From: an uncultured Clostridium sp.
GTDB lineage: Bacteria > Bacillota > Clostridia > TANB77 > CAG-508
Assembly: GCA_946495905.1 (NCBI GenBank)
Contig: CAMMEP010000045.1
Coordinates: forward strand, 1-12,394
Direction of reading: 5' to 3'
Length of the DNA stretch: 12,394 bases
Shown: piece after piece, positions 6,816-12,394 of the stretch
How the letters are laid out: each line of letters opens with the position of its first letter
How positions within the stretch are numbered: position 1 is the stretch's first letter
Translations under genes and position numbers: made by a program
Notes under the pieces: model-generated
The model's database searches: none
Told to the model about the DNA's origin: nothing
Seen by the model: the letters and a program-made list of their open reading frames with translations, nothing else

Positions 6816-7463
6816 ATGAAATTTGAAAAATTAAATGAAAATAAGATAAAAATCACATTATCTATGCATGATTTAGAAGAGAAAGATATAAATTTTCACG
6901 ATTTTATGTCTAATTCTTTAGAATCTCAAGATTTATTTCTTGATATGCTAGAAGAAGCAGAAGAAAAAATTGGTTTTAAAACAAGAAATTGTAAAGTAAA
7001 AATAGAAGCATTAGCTATGACAGAAAATGATTTTGTGTTAACAGTAACAAGGATTTTACCAGATACTTTAAAAAAACATTTTTATGTTTCTCCAAAGAAA
7101 AAAGTAAAAGCTAAAAGAAAAATACAGGATTTACAATCCGCACATTTAATTTATAAATTCAATTCTTTTGATGATTATTGTTATTTTATTGAATTTATGC
7201 TAAAAAATGATTTACAAGATGCAAATAAAATAGCAAAAGAAATTTCTGTTTACATATTTAAAGATTTTTATTACTTAATTTTAAGTAACTTAAATACAGA
7301 ATACAAAAAACTTTCTAAGTTTTTCACTGCTATTACAGAATTTGGCTCTTATGTAGTTGATCCAGATTTATTTGCATTTAAGTTAAAGGAATGTGGAACT
7401 ATTTTTATGAAAAATAATGCACTAAAAAAGAGCTTATCCTATTTTTCAAAAGAAACAAAATAG
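6816..7463 (+). CDS. mecA: MecA-family adaptor protein for ClpC
   Basis: MecA proteins deliver substrates to the ClpC-ClpP protease and activate ClpC assembly; in Bacillus the best-known target is the competence regulator ComK. The 215-residue product begins MKFEKLNENKIKITLSMHDL, matching the family's N-terminal substrate-binding domain (about 1-80). A lysine-rich linker follows at about 94-102 (PKKKVKAKRK), and the C-terminal ClpC-binding domain starts near residue 108. The length is close to that of Bacillus MecA. I choose the ATG at 6816-6818, 32 codons inside the longest ORF, because GTGAGG lies 5 nt upstream and the family alignment starts here. It is the only gene on this strand, facing away from the mre operon and toward the M23 gene. 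Clostridial targets are not known from the sequence. Confidence 0.82.
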   Translation: MKFEKLNENKIKITLSMHDLEEKDINFHDFMSNSLESQDLFLDMLEEAEEKIGFKTRNCKVKIEALAMTENDFVLTVTRILPDTLKKHFYVSPKKKVKAKRKIQDLQSAHLIYKFNSFDDYCYFIEFMLKNDLQDANKIAKEISVYIFKDFYYLILSNLNTEYKKLSKFFTAITEFGSYVVDPDLFAFKLKECGTIFMKNNALKKSLSYFSKETK

Positions 7464-7517
7464 TGATATAAGCAAAATTTGTGTTAATGAAATTTCGAAT
7501 GTATATATAAAACAATT

Positions 7518-7558
7518 GGGTATGTAATACTTTTGTATTACATACCCTTTAATTTTTT
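7518..7558. terminator. Bidirectional terminator between mecA and the M23 gene
   Basis: A perfect 13-bp stem (7518-7530 with 7535-7547) with a TTTT loop is followed on the plus strand by TTTAATTTTTT, a good intrinsic terminator for mecA. On the minus strand it begins about 10 nt past the M23 stop codon and is followed by AATTGTTTT, a weaker but usable tail. The two genes converge on it. Confidence 0.85.
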
Positions 7559-8555
7559 AATACACGTAATTTTGTGGGTTTAACGTTACGCCATTTTTTC
7601 TTACTTCAAGATGTAAGTGATTACCTGTGGAATTTCCGGTAGAACCTACTTTAGCAATTACTTCTCCTTGGCTTACTGTTTGCCCTGCCGAAACTAATAA
7701 TTGGCTACAATGCGCATATACAGTAGATACTCCATTACCATGTGAAATAATTATATAATATCCATATCCATCATTTGCATTTCCTGAATAAGTTACTGTT
7801 CCTGAAGCAGCTGCTTTTATTGCTGTACCATAAGGAGCAGATATGTCAAGACCTGAATGAGAATGATCTCTTACACTATCATTACTTCCAAATCTTGATG
7901 TAATAACACCAGACACTGGATTAATAAGGTTTATTCCCAAACTTACGTAAGCAGATGATCTACTTGTAGTATAGGATGGTGTTGCATAAGTAGCTCTTTG
8001 TATTACTACTTTTTTCTCATATAATTCAGATACGCATTTTTCAACATCTGTAAATTCTTTTAATTCTTTTCCATATTTTTCTAGTATACCAAGTTCATCT
8101 TGGTTTGCACTATCTTTTTCCTCTAAGTCATCTATTACTTTTTCTGCTTCTTCAAAAGTAGATACATAAAATTTTTCTTCTTTCTCTTCTGTTATGGCAT
8201 AATATTTATAATATGGTGTACTATTCTCTGTTACCTTCGTATAAATTTCATCATCATTTGTCTCAACATCTTTTTTTAACAAACATAATTCATAAGTTGG
8301 CATTGCATCAATTTGTCTAAAAGCAATGTTGTTTTCTTCATCTTCTTGAATATAATCATTAATTTTTTCTTGCAAAGTACTCTTATCCGATGTATACCCT
8401 ATTACTTCTCCATTTAAACTTACTTCATAGGTAGGATGATAAAATAATACTACTAATCCAATTAAAATAATAGCGGATAAAAGTACTAAAACAGTTAGTT
8501 TTATTGATTTTCTTGCAGTTATCGCTACTTTCTTTAAAATATTAATGTTAAACAC
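7557..8555 (-). CDS. Membrane-anchored M23 (LytM-type) peptidoglycan endopeptidase
   Basis: M23 peptidases cut peptide cross-links in the cell wall. In 332 residues there is a basic N-terminus, one membrane helix at about 19-39 and a long extracytoplasmic stalk at about 40-200 with acidic, helical stretches. The catalytic domain covers about 210-332. Zinc ligands are all visible: HSGLD (His233, Asp237) and HLH (His315), with AHCS (His282) and His313 as likely catalytic histidines, so the enzyme should be active, unlike the degenerate SpoIIQ type. The ORF's first start codon is GTG at 8553-8555, but the best Shine-Dalgarno (AGGAG, 8555-8559) overlaps that codon, so the true start may be the ATT at codon 4; there is no ATG. 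A sigma-A-like promoter lies just upstream, so the gene is probably transcribed alone. Possible roles are wall remodelling in growth or sporulation. Confidence 0.87.
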   Translation of the reverse strand: MFNINILKKVAITARKSIKLTVLVLLSAIILIGLVVLFYHPTYEVSLNGEVIGYTSDKSTLQEKINDYIQEDEENNIAFRQIDAMPTYELCLLKKDVETNDDEIYTKVTENSTPYYKYYAITEEKEEKFYVSTFEEAEKVIDDLEEKDSANQDELGILEKYGKELKEFTDVEKCVSELYEKKVVIQRATYATPSYTTSRSSAYVSLGINLINPVSGVITSRFGSNDSVRDHSHSGLDISAPYGTAIKAAASGTVTYSGNANDGYGYYIIISHGNGVSTVYAHCSQLLVSAGQTVSQGEVIAKVGSTGNSTGNHLHLEVRKNGVTLNPQNYVY

Positions 8556-8559
8556 TCCT
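8555..8559 (-). promoter_or_regulatory. Shine-Dalgarno of the M23 gene, overlapping the annotated GTG start
   Basis: AGGAG on the minus strand ends on the first base of the GTG at 8553-8555. Measured to the ATT codon at 8544-8546 the spacing is 8 nt, which is ideal; to the GTG it is below zero. This site decides between the two readings of the start but requires a rare start codon. Confidence 0.45.
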
Positions 8560-8585
8560 ATCTTAAAAATATTTTTAACATTAGT

Positions 8586-8614
8586 ATTTTATATGAAAAA
8601 AATTTTTTTAACAA
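8586..8614 (-). promoter_or_regulatory. Sigma-A-like promoter of the M23 gene
   Basis: On the minus strand, TTGTTA (8609-8614, 4 of 6) is followed after 17 bp by TAAAAT (8586-8591, 5 of 6). The spacer is an A6T7 tract, which would be intrinsically bent. The start point would be near 8579, giving a short leader of about 25-35 nt. This fits monocistronic transcription of the M23 gene after the terminator at 8787-8827. Confidence 0.55.
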
Positions 8615-8786
8615 TAAGAAAATAGACCTAAATTTAATAAAAATTTATTAATACTTTTTATTTTCTTTCTTTTTCTCTTTTTAGCTTTGTTTTTCTATCA
8701 ATCTTAGAAAAATTAATAAAAGTTTGTACGCAGTTGGGGCCAGAAATAAAAATTTATAACACACATTAGTTGCTTTCTTTACACAA
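8615..8786. other. AT-rich intergenic stretch upstream of the M23 gene
   Basis: No gene or strong structure is visible here beyond homopolymeric and short palindromic AT tracts (for example around 8635-8655). It is the spacer between the coat-gene terminator and the M23 promoter. Confidence 0.5.
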
Positions 8787-8827
8787 AAAAAAGAAGCATG
8801 CCTAATAAAATTACATGCTTCTTTTTT
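8787..8827 (-). terminator. Intrinsic terminator of the small coat-protein gene pair
   Basis: A 14-bp stem (8787-8800 with 8814-8827) with a 13-nt loop starts 9 nt past the stop codon of the 80-residue coat-like protein. On the minus strand the right arm ends in a run of eight T, giving a strong U-tract terminator. Confidence 0.85.
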
Positions 8828-8835
8828 GTAATATT

Positions 8836-9078
8836 CTATTGTACTTGAGTTTTAACTTCTTGTATTTCCGTAACAGTTGCAGGTTGTGCTGGTTTATAAT
8901 ATCCTTTTGCCTGAGCTGTTTTAAAAAGTTCATATTGAAAACTTTCATCATTATTTCTTATTTGTTGTAATGTTTGTCTAAGATTCATATTTTCCGTCTC
9001 TGAAATAGCTGTTTGATAGGAACCAAGGCTTGCCTTTACTCCTGCTAAAATATCATTTACCATTGTCTTTTCATCCAT
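8836..9078 (-). CDS. Coat_F-type small spore coat protein (CotF/YhcQ C-terminal half)
   Basis: This 80-residue protein carries a single Coat_F-like helical hairpin: EKTMVNDILAGVKASLGSYQTAISE as the first helix, NMNLRQTLQQIRNNDESFQYELFKTAQAKG as the second, then the family's typical YYKPAQP tail and a polar end. Proteins of this type are found in the coat or core of Bacillus and Clostridium spores and are structurally ferritin-like. The ATG at 9076-9078 has GGAGG 7 nt upstream. It follows the 66-residue gene by 18 nt and is followed at once by a terminator, so the two form a small operon. I see no sigma-A promoter upstream of the pair, which would fit a sporulation sigma factor, but I could not identify a convincing sigma-E, -G or -K box either. 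Confidence 0.78.
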   Translation of the reverse strand: MDEKTMVNDILAGVKASLGSYQTAISETENMNLRQTLQQIRNNDESFQYELFKTAQAKGYYKPAQPATVTEIQEVKTQVQ

Positions 9079-9096
9079 ATTTTTACCTCCTCATTA

Positions 9097-9297
9097 TTAA
9101 TTATTTAAGAAAGACATTAATTTCTGCTTTGTATTTAAGCTATCTTGAGCAGCCTTTGTGAACATTTGCTTTATTTGTGGGTCAACAACTTGTGAAGCAT
9201 AAGCATTTAATTTTTGATAAGAAGTTTCATGTGCTCCAATAAAATGTCTTAAATTTTGTAATTCTACTTGACTTAAATTTGGCATTCTAATCATCAT
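9097..9297 (-). CDS. Small ferritin-like spore coat-associated protein (N-terminal half type)
   Basis: This protein has 62-66 residues and is almost wholly helical: ELQNLRHFIGAHETSYQKLNAYASQVV forms one helix and DPQIKQMFTKAAQDSLNTKQKLMSFL the second. The pattern resembles the N-terminal hairpin of two-domain CotF/YhcQ proteins, in which a Coat_F hairpin follows; here that second hairpin is the next gene. The start is uncertain. ATGs at 9295-9297, 9292-9294 and 9283-9285 are in frame; AAGGA motifs just upstream favour one of the first two, giving MMIRMPNLSQ or MIRMPNLSQ. The ORF extends about 50 codons upstream into an unrelated inverted repeat, and that part is not coding. The spore role is inferred from the neighbour and fold pattern; I would not assign a gene name. 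Confidence 0.68.
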   Translation of the reverse strand: MMIRMPNLSQVELQNLRHFIGAHETSYQKLNAYASQVVDPQIKQMFTKAAQDSLNTKQKLMSFLNN

Positions 9298-9372
9298 TCC
9301 TTTCCTTATTTTTCTATTGTTATTATGGACTGTTTTTTTTAATTTTATACAATTTTTTAAACATGACAATAG

Positions 9373-9503
9373 GGGGACGGGCTTCTTTGGTCCTAAATTA
9401 GAAAAATAGTGAAAAAAATAAAATGCTATAAGATTATTTTTTAGCATTTTATTTTTTTGAATTAAATATTATGTAAAACTTAGGGCAAAAGAAGCCTGTC
9501 CCC
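9373..9503. repeat. Nested inverted repeat with GGGGAC/GTCCCC ends
   Basis: The outer arms 9373-9388 and 9488-9503 pair over 16 bp with a single G-T mismatch. Pairing continues imperfectly inward over about another 10 positions (9390-9399 with 9477-9486). The centre contains a separate 17-bp AT-rich hairpin. The whole 131-bp unit looks like a MITE or REP-like element inserted between pcrA and the coat pair. GGGGACAG-type ends are also present in the palindrome at 87-119. I see no transposase in the window. Confidence 0.6.
9412..9458 (-). terminator. AT-rich hairpin, probable pcrA terminator
   Basis: A perfect 17-bp stem (9412-9428 with 9442-9458), with a 13-nt loop and seven T at the end of the right arm on either strand, lies about 70 nt past the pcrA stop codon and inside the larger inverted repeat. 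It can act as an intrinsic terminator for pcrA and would insulate the coat genes. Confidence 0.65.
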
Positions 9504-9527
9504 AATCGCCCCAGGATTTACATAATG

Positions 9528-11873
9528 TTAAATAATCTCTAAGTTTGCAAATTTTGCCATTAATCTCTTATGTCCTACTTTATCAAAGAAAATATCTAAT
9601 TTATAATCTTCTCCTTCTTCTTCAATTTTATTTATAGTTCCTTCTCCGAACTTTTTGTGGTAAATACGTTGTCCTTCTTTATATTTCGTGATATCTGTAC
9701 CATCATTCATTTTTTTATTATTTAATGAATTTAAGAAACTTTCTGCTGTTTTAAATTGGAAACCATTATTTGCTCCTTTATTGTAATTGTTATTTTTATA
9801 ATTATTTTCTATATTCATTCCTGAAGCAGCAACTCCAAAGCCACTTCCAAAATCGTCTCCTATTTTATACGTTTTCATTTTAGAACCCGTACCATATTCC
9901 CATTTGTATCCACTATCGCCAAATTCATCTGAACTAGAATTATCTAATTCATCAAATCCGTCTAGTAAATCAGATGGAATTTCATTGACGAATCTGGAAA
10001 TTGCATTGTAACTTGTGGAACCAAATATAGTTCTCTTCTTAGAACAAGTTAAATACAAATATTGTTTTGCTCTTGTAATTCCTACATAGAATAAACGTCT
10101 TTCTTCTTCCAATTCTTTTGGCTCTCCAATAGATTTATTTCCTGGAAAAATACCTTCTTCTAGTCCTACTAGGAAAACTACTGGGAATTCCAATCCTTTT
10201 GCACTATGTAAGGTCATTAATGTTACAGAATCATCGGAATCTTCCATTCCATCAATATCAGAGCTTAATGTAATACCTTCTAAGAAATCTCCTAATGTAT
10301 TTTCTGCCTCTTCTTCTTCAAACTCAATAGCAACTGTTAAAAATTCTTCTAAGTTTTCAATTCTTGTTTCCGCTTCTGTTGTATTCTCTTGCTCTAATGC
10401 TTTTACATAGCCTGTTTTATTCAATGTTTCTTTAATAAGCTCTGAAATACTGAGCTCTTCCATTTTTCCTCTTAAATATTCTATTGTCGCAATAAATTCT
10501 ATACTATTTGCTTTTACCCTATTTAGCCCATATTCGTCCGCATGTTTTATAATATCAAACATAGAAAGCCCTGTTTGTTCTGAAATTTCTTGTATATTAT
10601 CTATACTTGTTTTTCCTATTCCACGTTTTGGCTCATTAATAACTCTTTTTAGAGATATATTATCTGAGAAATTGTAAATTAACCTTAAATAAGAGATAAT
10701 ATCCTTTATTTCTTTTCTTTCGTAGAATTTTAAGCCTCCTACAATTTTATAAGGAATACCTTCTCTTCTTAGAATTTCCTCAATAGCTCTTGATTGAGAG
10801 TTCATTCGATATAGGACCACGAAATCTGAATAGTTAAAATATTCTTCTCTTCTTAAATGATTAACCTCCTCTACAATATATCTTCCTTCGTCATATTCAT
10901 CATCTGATTTATGAATAATAGGAAGATTTCCCTCTTCATTTTCTGTCCATAACTTCTTTTCATATTTATTCTCATTATGCTTAATTACGGCATTTGCTGC
11001 TTTTAAAATATTACCAGTACATCTATAATTTTGCTCTAATTTTATAATTTTAGTGCCAGGGAAGTCTTTTTCAAAATTTAGAATGTTAGTAATATCAGCG
11101 CCTCTAAAGCTATAAATTCCTTGATCATTGTCCCCAACAACCGTTATATTTCCATATCTAGAGGCTAAAATAGTAACTAAGGTAAATTGTGCTTTATTAG
11201 TATCTTGATATTCATCTACTAATACATATTGAAATTTATTGGTATAATATTCTAATACATCTTCATTTTCGGTTAGTATTTTTATCGCAAAATTAATAAT
11301 ATCATCAAAGTCTATGGCATTATTCTCTTTTAGTCTGTGTTGATATAGTTCATAAATTCTTCCAATAACTTCTTTTCTATAATCTCCTGCATATTTTGTT
11401 TGATATGCTTTTGGCTCTAACATTTCATTTTTTCCATTACTAATTTCAGCTAAAACGCTTCTATCCGTAAACATTTTATCATCTATTTTTAACGTTTTCA
11501 TACATTCTTTAATTAGCGTTCTTTGGTCAGAAGTATCAAAAATTAAAAAGGAATGGTCAAAGCCTAATCTATCGATGTATTTTCTTAAAATTTTAACGCA
11601 GATTGAGTGGAACGTTCCAATCCACATATCTTTTGCAGCTTCTCCAACTAATTTTTCTACTCTTTCTTTCATTTCATTTGCTGCTTTATTGGTAAAGGTA
11701 ATGGCTAAAATGTTCCATGGTTTAACATGTTTTTCCATCATTAAATACGCTATTTTATGGGTTAGTACTTTCGTTTTTCCACTTCCTGCCCCTGCTATTA
11801 CTAAGCATGGACCATCGGTCGCAAGTACTGCTTCTTTTTGTTTATCGTTTAATCCCTCTATTAAATCTTGCAT
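9528..11873 (-). CDS. pcrA: ATP-dependent DNA helicase PcrA (UvrD/Rep family)
   Basis: PcrA is a 3'-5' SF1A helicase used in nucleotide excision repair, in rolling-circle plasmid replication and in clearing RecA or stalled RNA polymerase. All helicase motifs can be read in the 781 residues: Walker A AGAGSGKT (27-34), Ia ITFTNKAANEM (58-68), TFHS (87-90), II LVDEYQDTN (218-226), III GDNDQGIYSFRGA (247-259), IV LEQNYR (279-284), V LMTLHSAKGLEFP (552-564) and VI EERRLFYVGITRAK (590-603). A low-complexity Gly/Asn/Ser linker at about 640-705 is followed by the Tudor-like C-terminal domain (GQRIYHKKFGEGTI, about 734-781) that binds RNA polymerase in PcrA proteins. The linker makes it somewhat longer than typical PcrA. 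The ATG at 11871-11873 has AAAGGAG 7 nt upstream. No ligA partner follows; the next gene downstream is unrelated. Confidence 0.95.
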   Translation of the reverse strand: MQDLIEGLNDKQKEAVLATDGPCLVIAGAGSGKTKVLTHKIAYLMMEKHVKPWNILAITFTNKAANEMKERVEKLVGEAAKDMWIGTFHSICVKILRKYIDRLGFDHSFLIFDTSDQRTLIKECMKTLKIDDKMFTDRSVLAEISNGKNEMLEPKAYQTKYAGDYRKEVIGRIYELYQHRLKENNAIDFDDIINFAIKILTENEDVLEYYTNKFQYVLVDEYQDTNKAQFTLVTILASRYGNITVVGDNDQGIYSFRGADITNILNFEKDFPGTKIIKLEQNYRCTGNILKAANAVIKHNENKYEKKLWTENEEGNLPIIHKSDDEYDEGRYIVEEVNHLRREEYFNYSDFVVLYRMNSQSRAIEEILRREGIPYKIVGGLKFYERKEIKDIISYLRLIYNFSDNISLKRVINEPKRGIGKTSIDNIQEISEQTGLSMFDIIKHADEYGLNRVKANSIEFIATIEYLRGKMEELSISELIKETLNKTGYVKALEQENTTEAETRIENLEEFLTVAIEFEEEEAENTLGDFLEGITLSSDIDGMEDSDDSVTLMTLHSAKGLEFPVVFLVGLEEGIFPGNKSIGEPKELEEERRLFYVGITRAKQYLYLTCSKKRTIFGSTSYNAISRFVNEIPSDLLDGFDELDNSSSDEFGDSGYKWEYGTGSKMKTYKIGDDFGSGFGVAASGMNIENNYKNNNYNKGANNGFQFKTAESFLNSLNNKKMNDGTDITKYKEGQRIYHKKFGEGTINKIEEEGEDYKLDIFFDKVGHKRLMAKFANLEII

Positions 11874-11979
11874 GTTTTTTCTCCTTTTGCTTTTATATTT
11901 AGTAATCTAAATTTTCTGTTTTATACTTATTTTCTTCAATATGTTAGTATCAATTTTTTCTTTTTAAACTACTTTTGGT

Positions 11980-12008
11980 ATTATACACTAAAACAAACCA
12001 ATGTTCAA
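11980..12008 (-). promoter_or_regulatory. Likely pcrA promoter, overlapping the upstream terminator
   Basis: On the minus strand TTGAAC (12003-12008, 4 of 6) and TATAAT (11980-11985, 6 of 6) are separated by exactly 17 bp. The -35 box covers the loop and first bases of the right arm of the hairpin at 11990-12025. Transcription would start near 11973, giving a leader of about 100 nt before pcrA. Confidence 0.6.
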
Positions 12009-12025
12009 TACCATTGGTTTGTTTT
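11990..12025 (-). terminator. Intrinsic terminator of the ZIP transporter gene
   Basis: A perfect 14-bp stem (11990-12003 with 12012-12025), with an 8-nt loop, lies about 30 nt past the ZIP stop codon. On the minus strand the right arm ends GTTTGTTTTAG, a moderate U tract. Confidence 0.75.
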
Positions 12026-12055
12026 TTAACATTCTTTTGTCTACTATTATTTATT

Positions 12056-12394
12056 TCATATATTCATTGCAAATACTCCTAGAATAAAACCTAGAATATA
12101 TCCTATTGCAGACATTCTTCCTTGATATAATCTACTAGACTCTAAAGTAAGTTCTCCAGATACTATATATATCATAGCACCTGCTGCAAAAGCTAAGCAA
12201 ATAGAAATTATTTCTTGTGAAATTCCGCCAACTATGGCGCCAAAAAATGCACCAATTCCAGTAGTAACTCCAGATATAATCACATAATAGATAACTTTTG
12301 ATGCTTTCATTCCTCCATTTTTCATCGGAACTGCCATAGATATTCCTTCTGGTATATCATGAAAGCAAATAGCTATTGCTAATGAGAGACCCAG
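12056..12394 (-). CDS. ZIP family metal transporter, C-terminal part (runs off the window)
   Basis: ZIP proteins import divalent metals such as zinc, iron or manganese through the membrane. The reading frame stays open to the last base, so the 112 residues visible are the C-terminal part and the true start lies outside; the internal ATG at 12335-12337 is not the start. The fragment opens with the hallmark metal-site helix FHDIPEGISMAVP, then has hydrophobic helices and the second conserved motif AAGAMIYIVSGELTLESS, whose first Glu matches the metal-site helix V, and a final helix ending FAMNI. This pattern fits the GufA/ZupT branch. Metal specificity cannot be read. It lies 182 nt upstream of pcrA with its own terminator, so it is a separate transcription unit. 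Confidence 0.85.
   Translation of the reverse strand: MGLSLAIAICFHDIPEGISMAVPMKNGGMKASKVIYYVIISGVTTGIGAFFGAIVGGISQEIISICLAFAAGAMIYIVSGELTLESSRLYQGRMSAIGYILGFILGVFAMNI

Noticed and set aside
8634..8700. Short AT palindromes in the M23 upstream spacer
   Set aside because: In sequence this AT-rich such pairings are expected by chance; no U tract, conserved loop or coding context supports a function.
9298..9447. Longer start for the 66-residue coat-like protein at 9447
   Set aside because: The added 50 residues would be encoded by an inverted repeat, and the sequence is unlike the compact helical family; AAGGA motifs support the ATGs at 9297 or 9294.

Overview
The window is about 12.4 kb of very AT-rich DNA from a low-GC, Gram-positive, spore-forming bacterium, most likely a member of the Clostridia. 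The pointers are a DUF4321-radC-mreBCD-pbp2-minC gene order, a MecA-type ClpC adaptor, two small Coat_F/ferritin-like spore proteins, PcrA rather than Rep/UvrD, and strong AGGAGG-type ribosome binding sites. I cannot name a species from the sequence alone.

Left half, all on the minus strand and read from about 6600 down to 129: one probable operon, DUF4321 membrane protein > radC > mreB > mreC > mreD > mrdA (PBP2) > minC. A near-consensus sigma-A promoter (TTGAAA, 17 bp, TATAAT) sits at 6575-6603 just upstream of the DUF4321 gene. MreB filaments, the MreC/MreD membrane partners and the transpeptidase PBP2 make up the elongation machinery of the cell wall. MinC places the division septum, so the operon joins elongation and division control. 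Gaps between the genes from radC to mrdA are about 20-50 nt. The exceptions are 170 nt between DUF4321 and radC, which holds a foldable 101-nt inverted-repeat element, and 71 nt before minC. Several starts are shorter than the longest ORF, and mreD and mrdA both begin with TTG. Downstream of minC (1-119) there are four hairpins in a row, the last of which is a near-perfect palindrome that probably ends the operon.

Middle: mecA is the only gene on the plus strand (6816-7463). It faces away from the operon and ends in a good bidirectional terminator shared with a convergent membrane-anchored M23 (LytM-type) peptidase (7557-8555, minus). The M23 gene has a recognisable sigma-A promoter but an awkward start codon. 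Upstream of it lie two small spore-coat-like genes (8836-9078 and 9097-9297), which look like the two halves of a YhcQ/CotF-type protein carried as separate genes.

Right side: a 131-nt nested inverted repeat with GGGGAC/GTCCCC ends separates the coat pair from pcrA (9528-11873, minus), a complete SF1A DNA helicase. Upstream of pcrA, a promoter appears to be built into the terminator hairpin of the preceding gene, a ZIP-family metal transporter that runs off the right edge of the window.

No transposase, CRISPR array, tRNA or rRNA gene is visible. The genes are mainstream housekeeping genes. The least explained parts are the structured intergenic repeats at 1-119, 6126-6226 and 9373-9503. I see no convincing undescribed multi-gene system.
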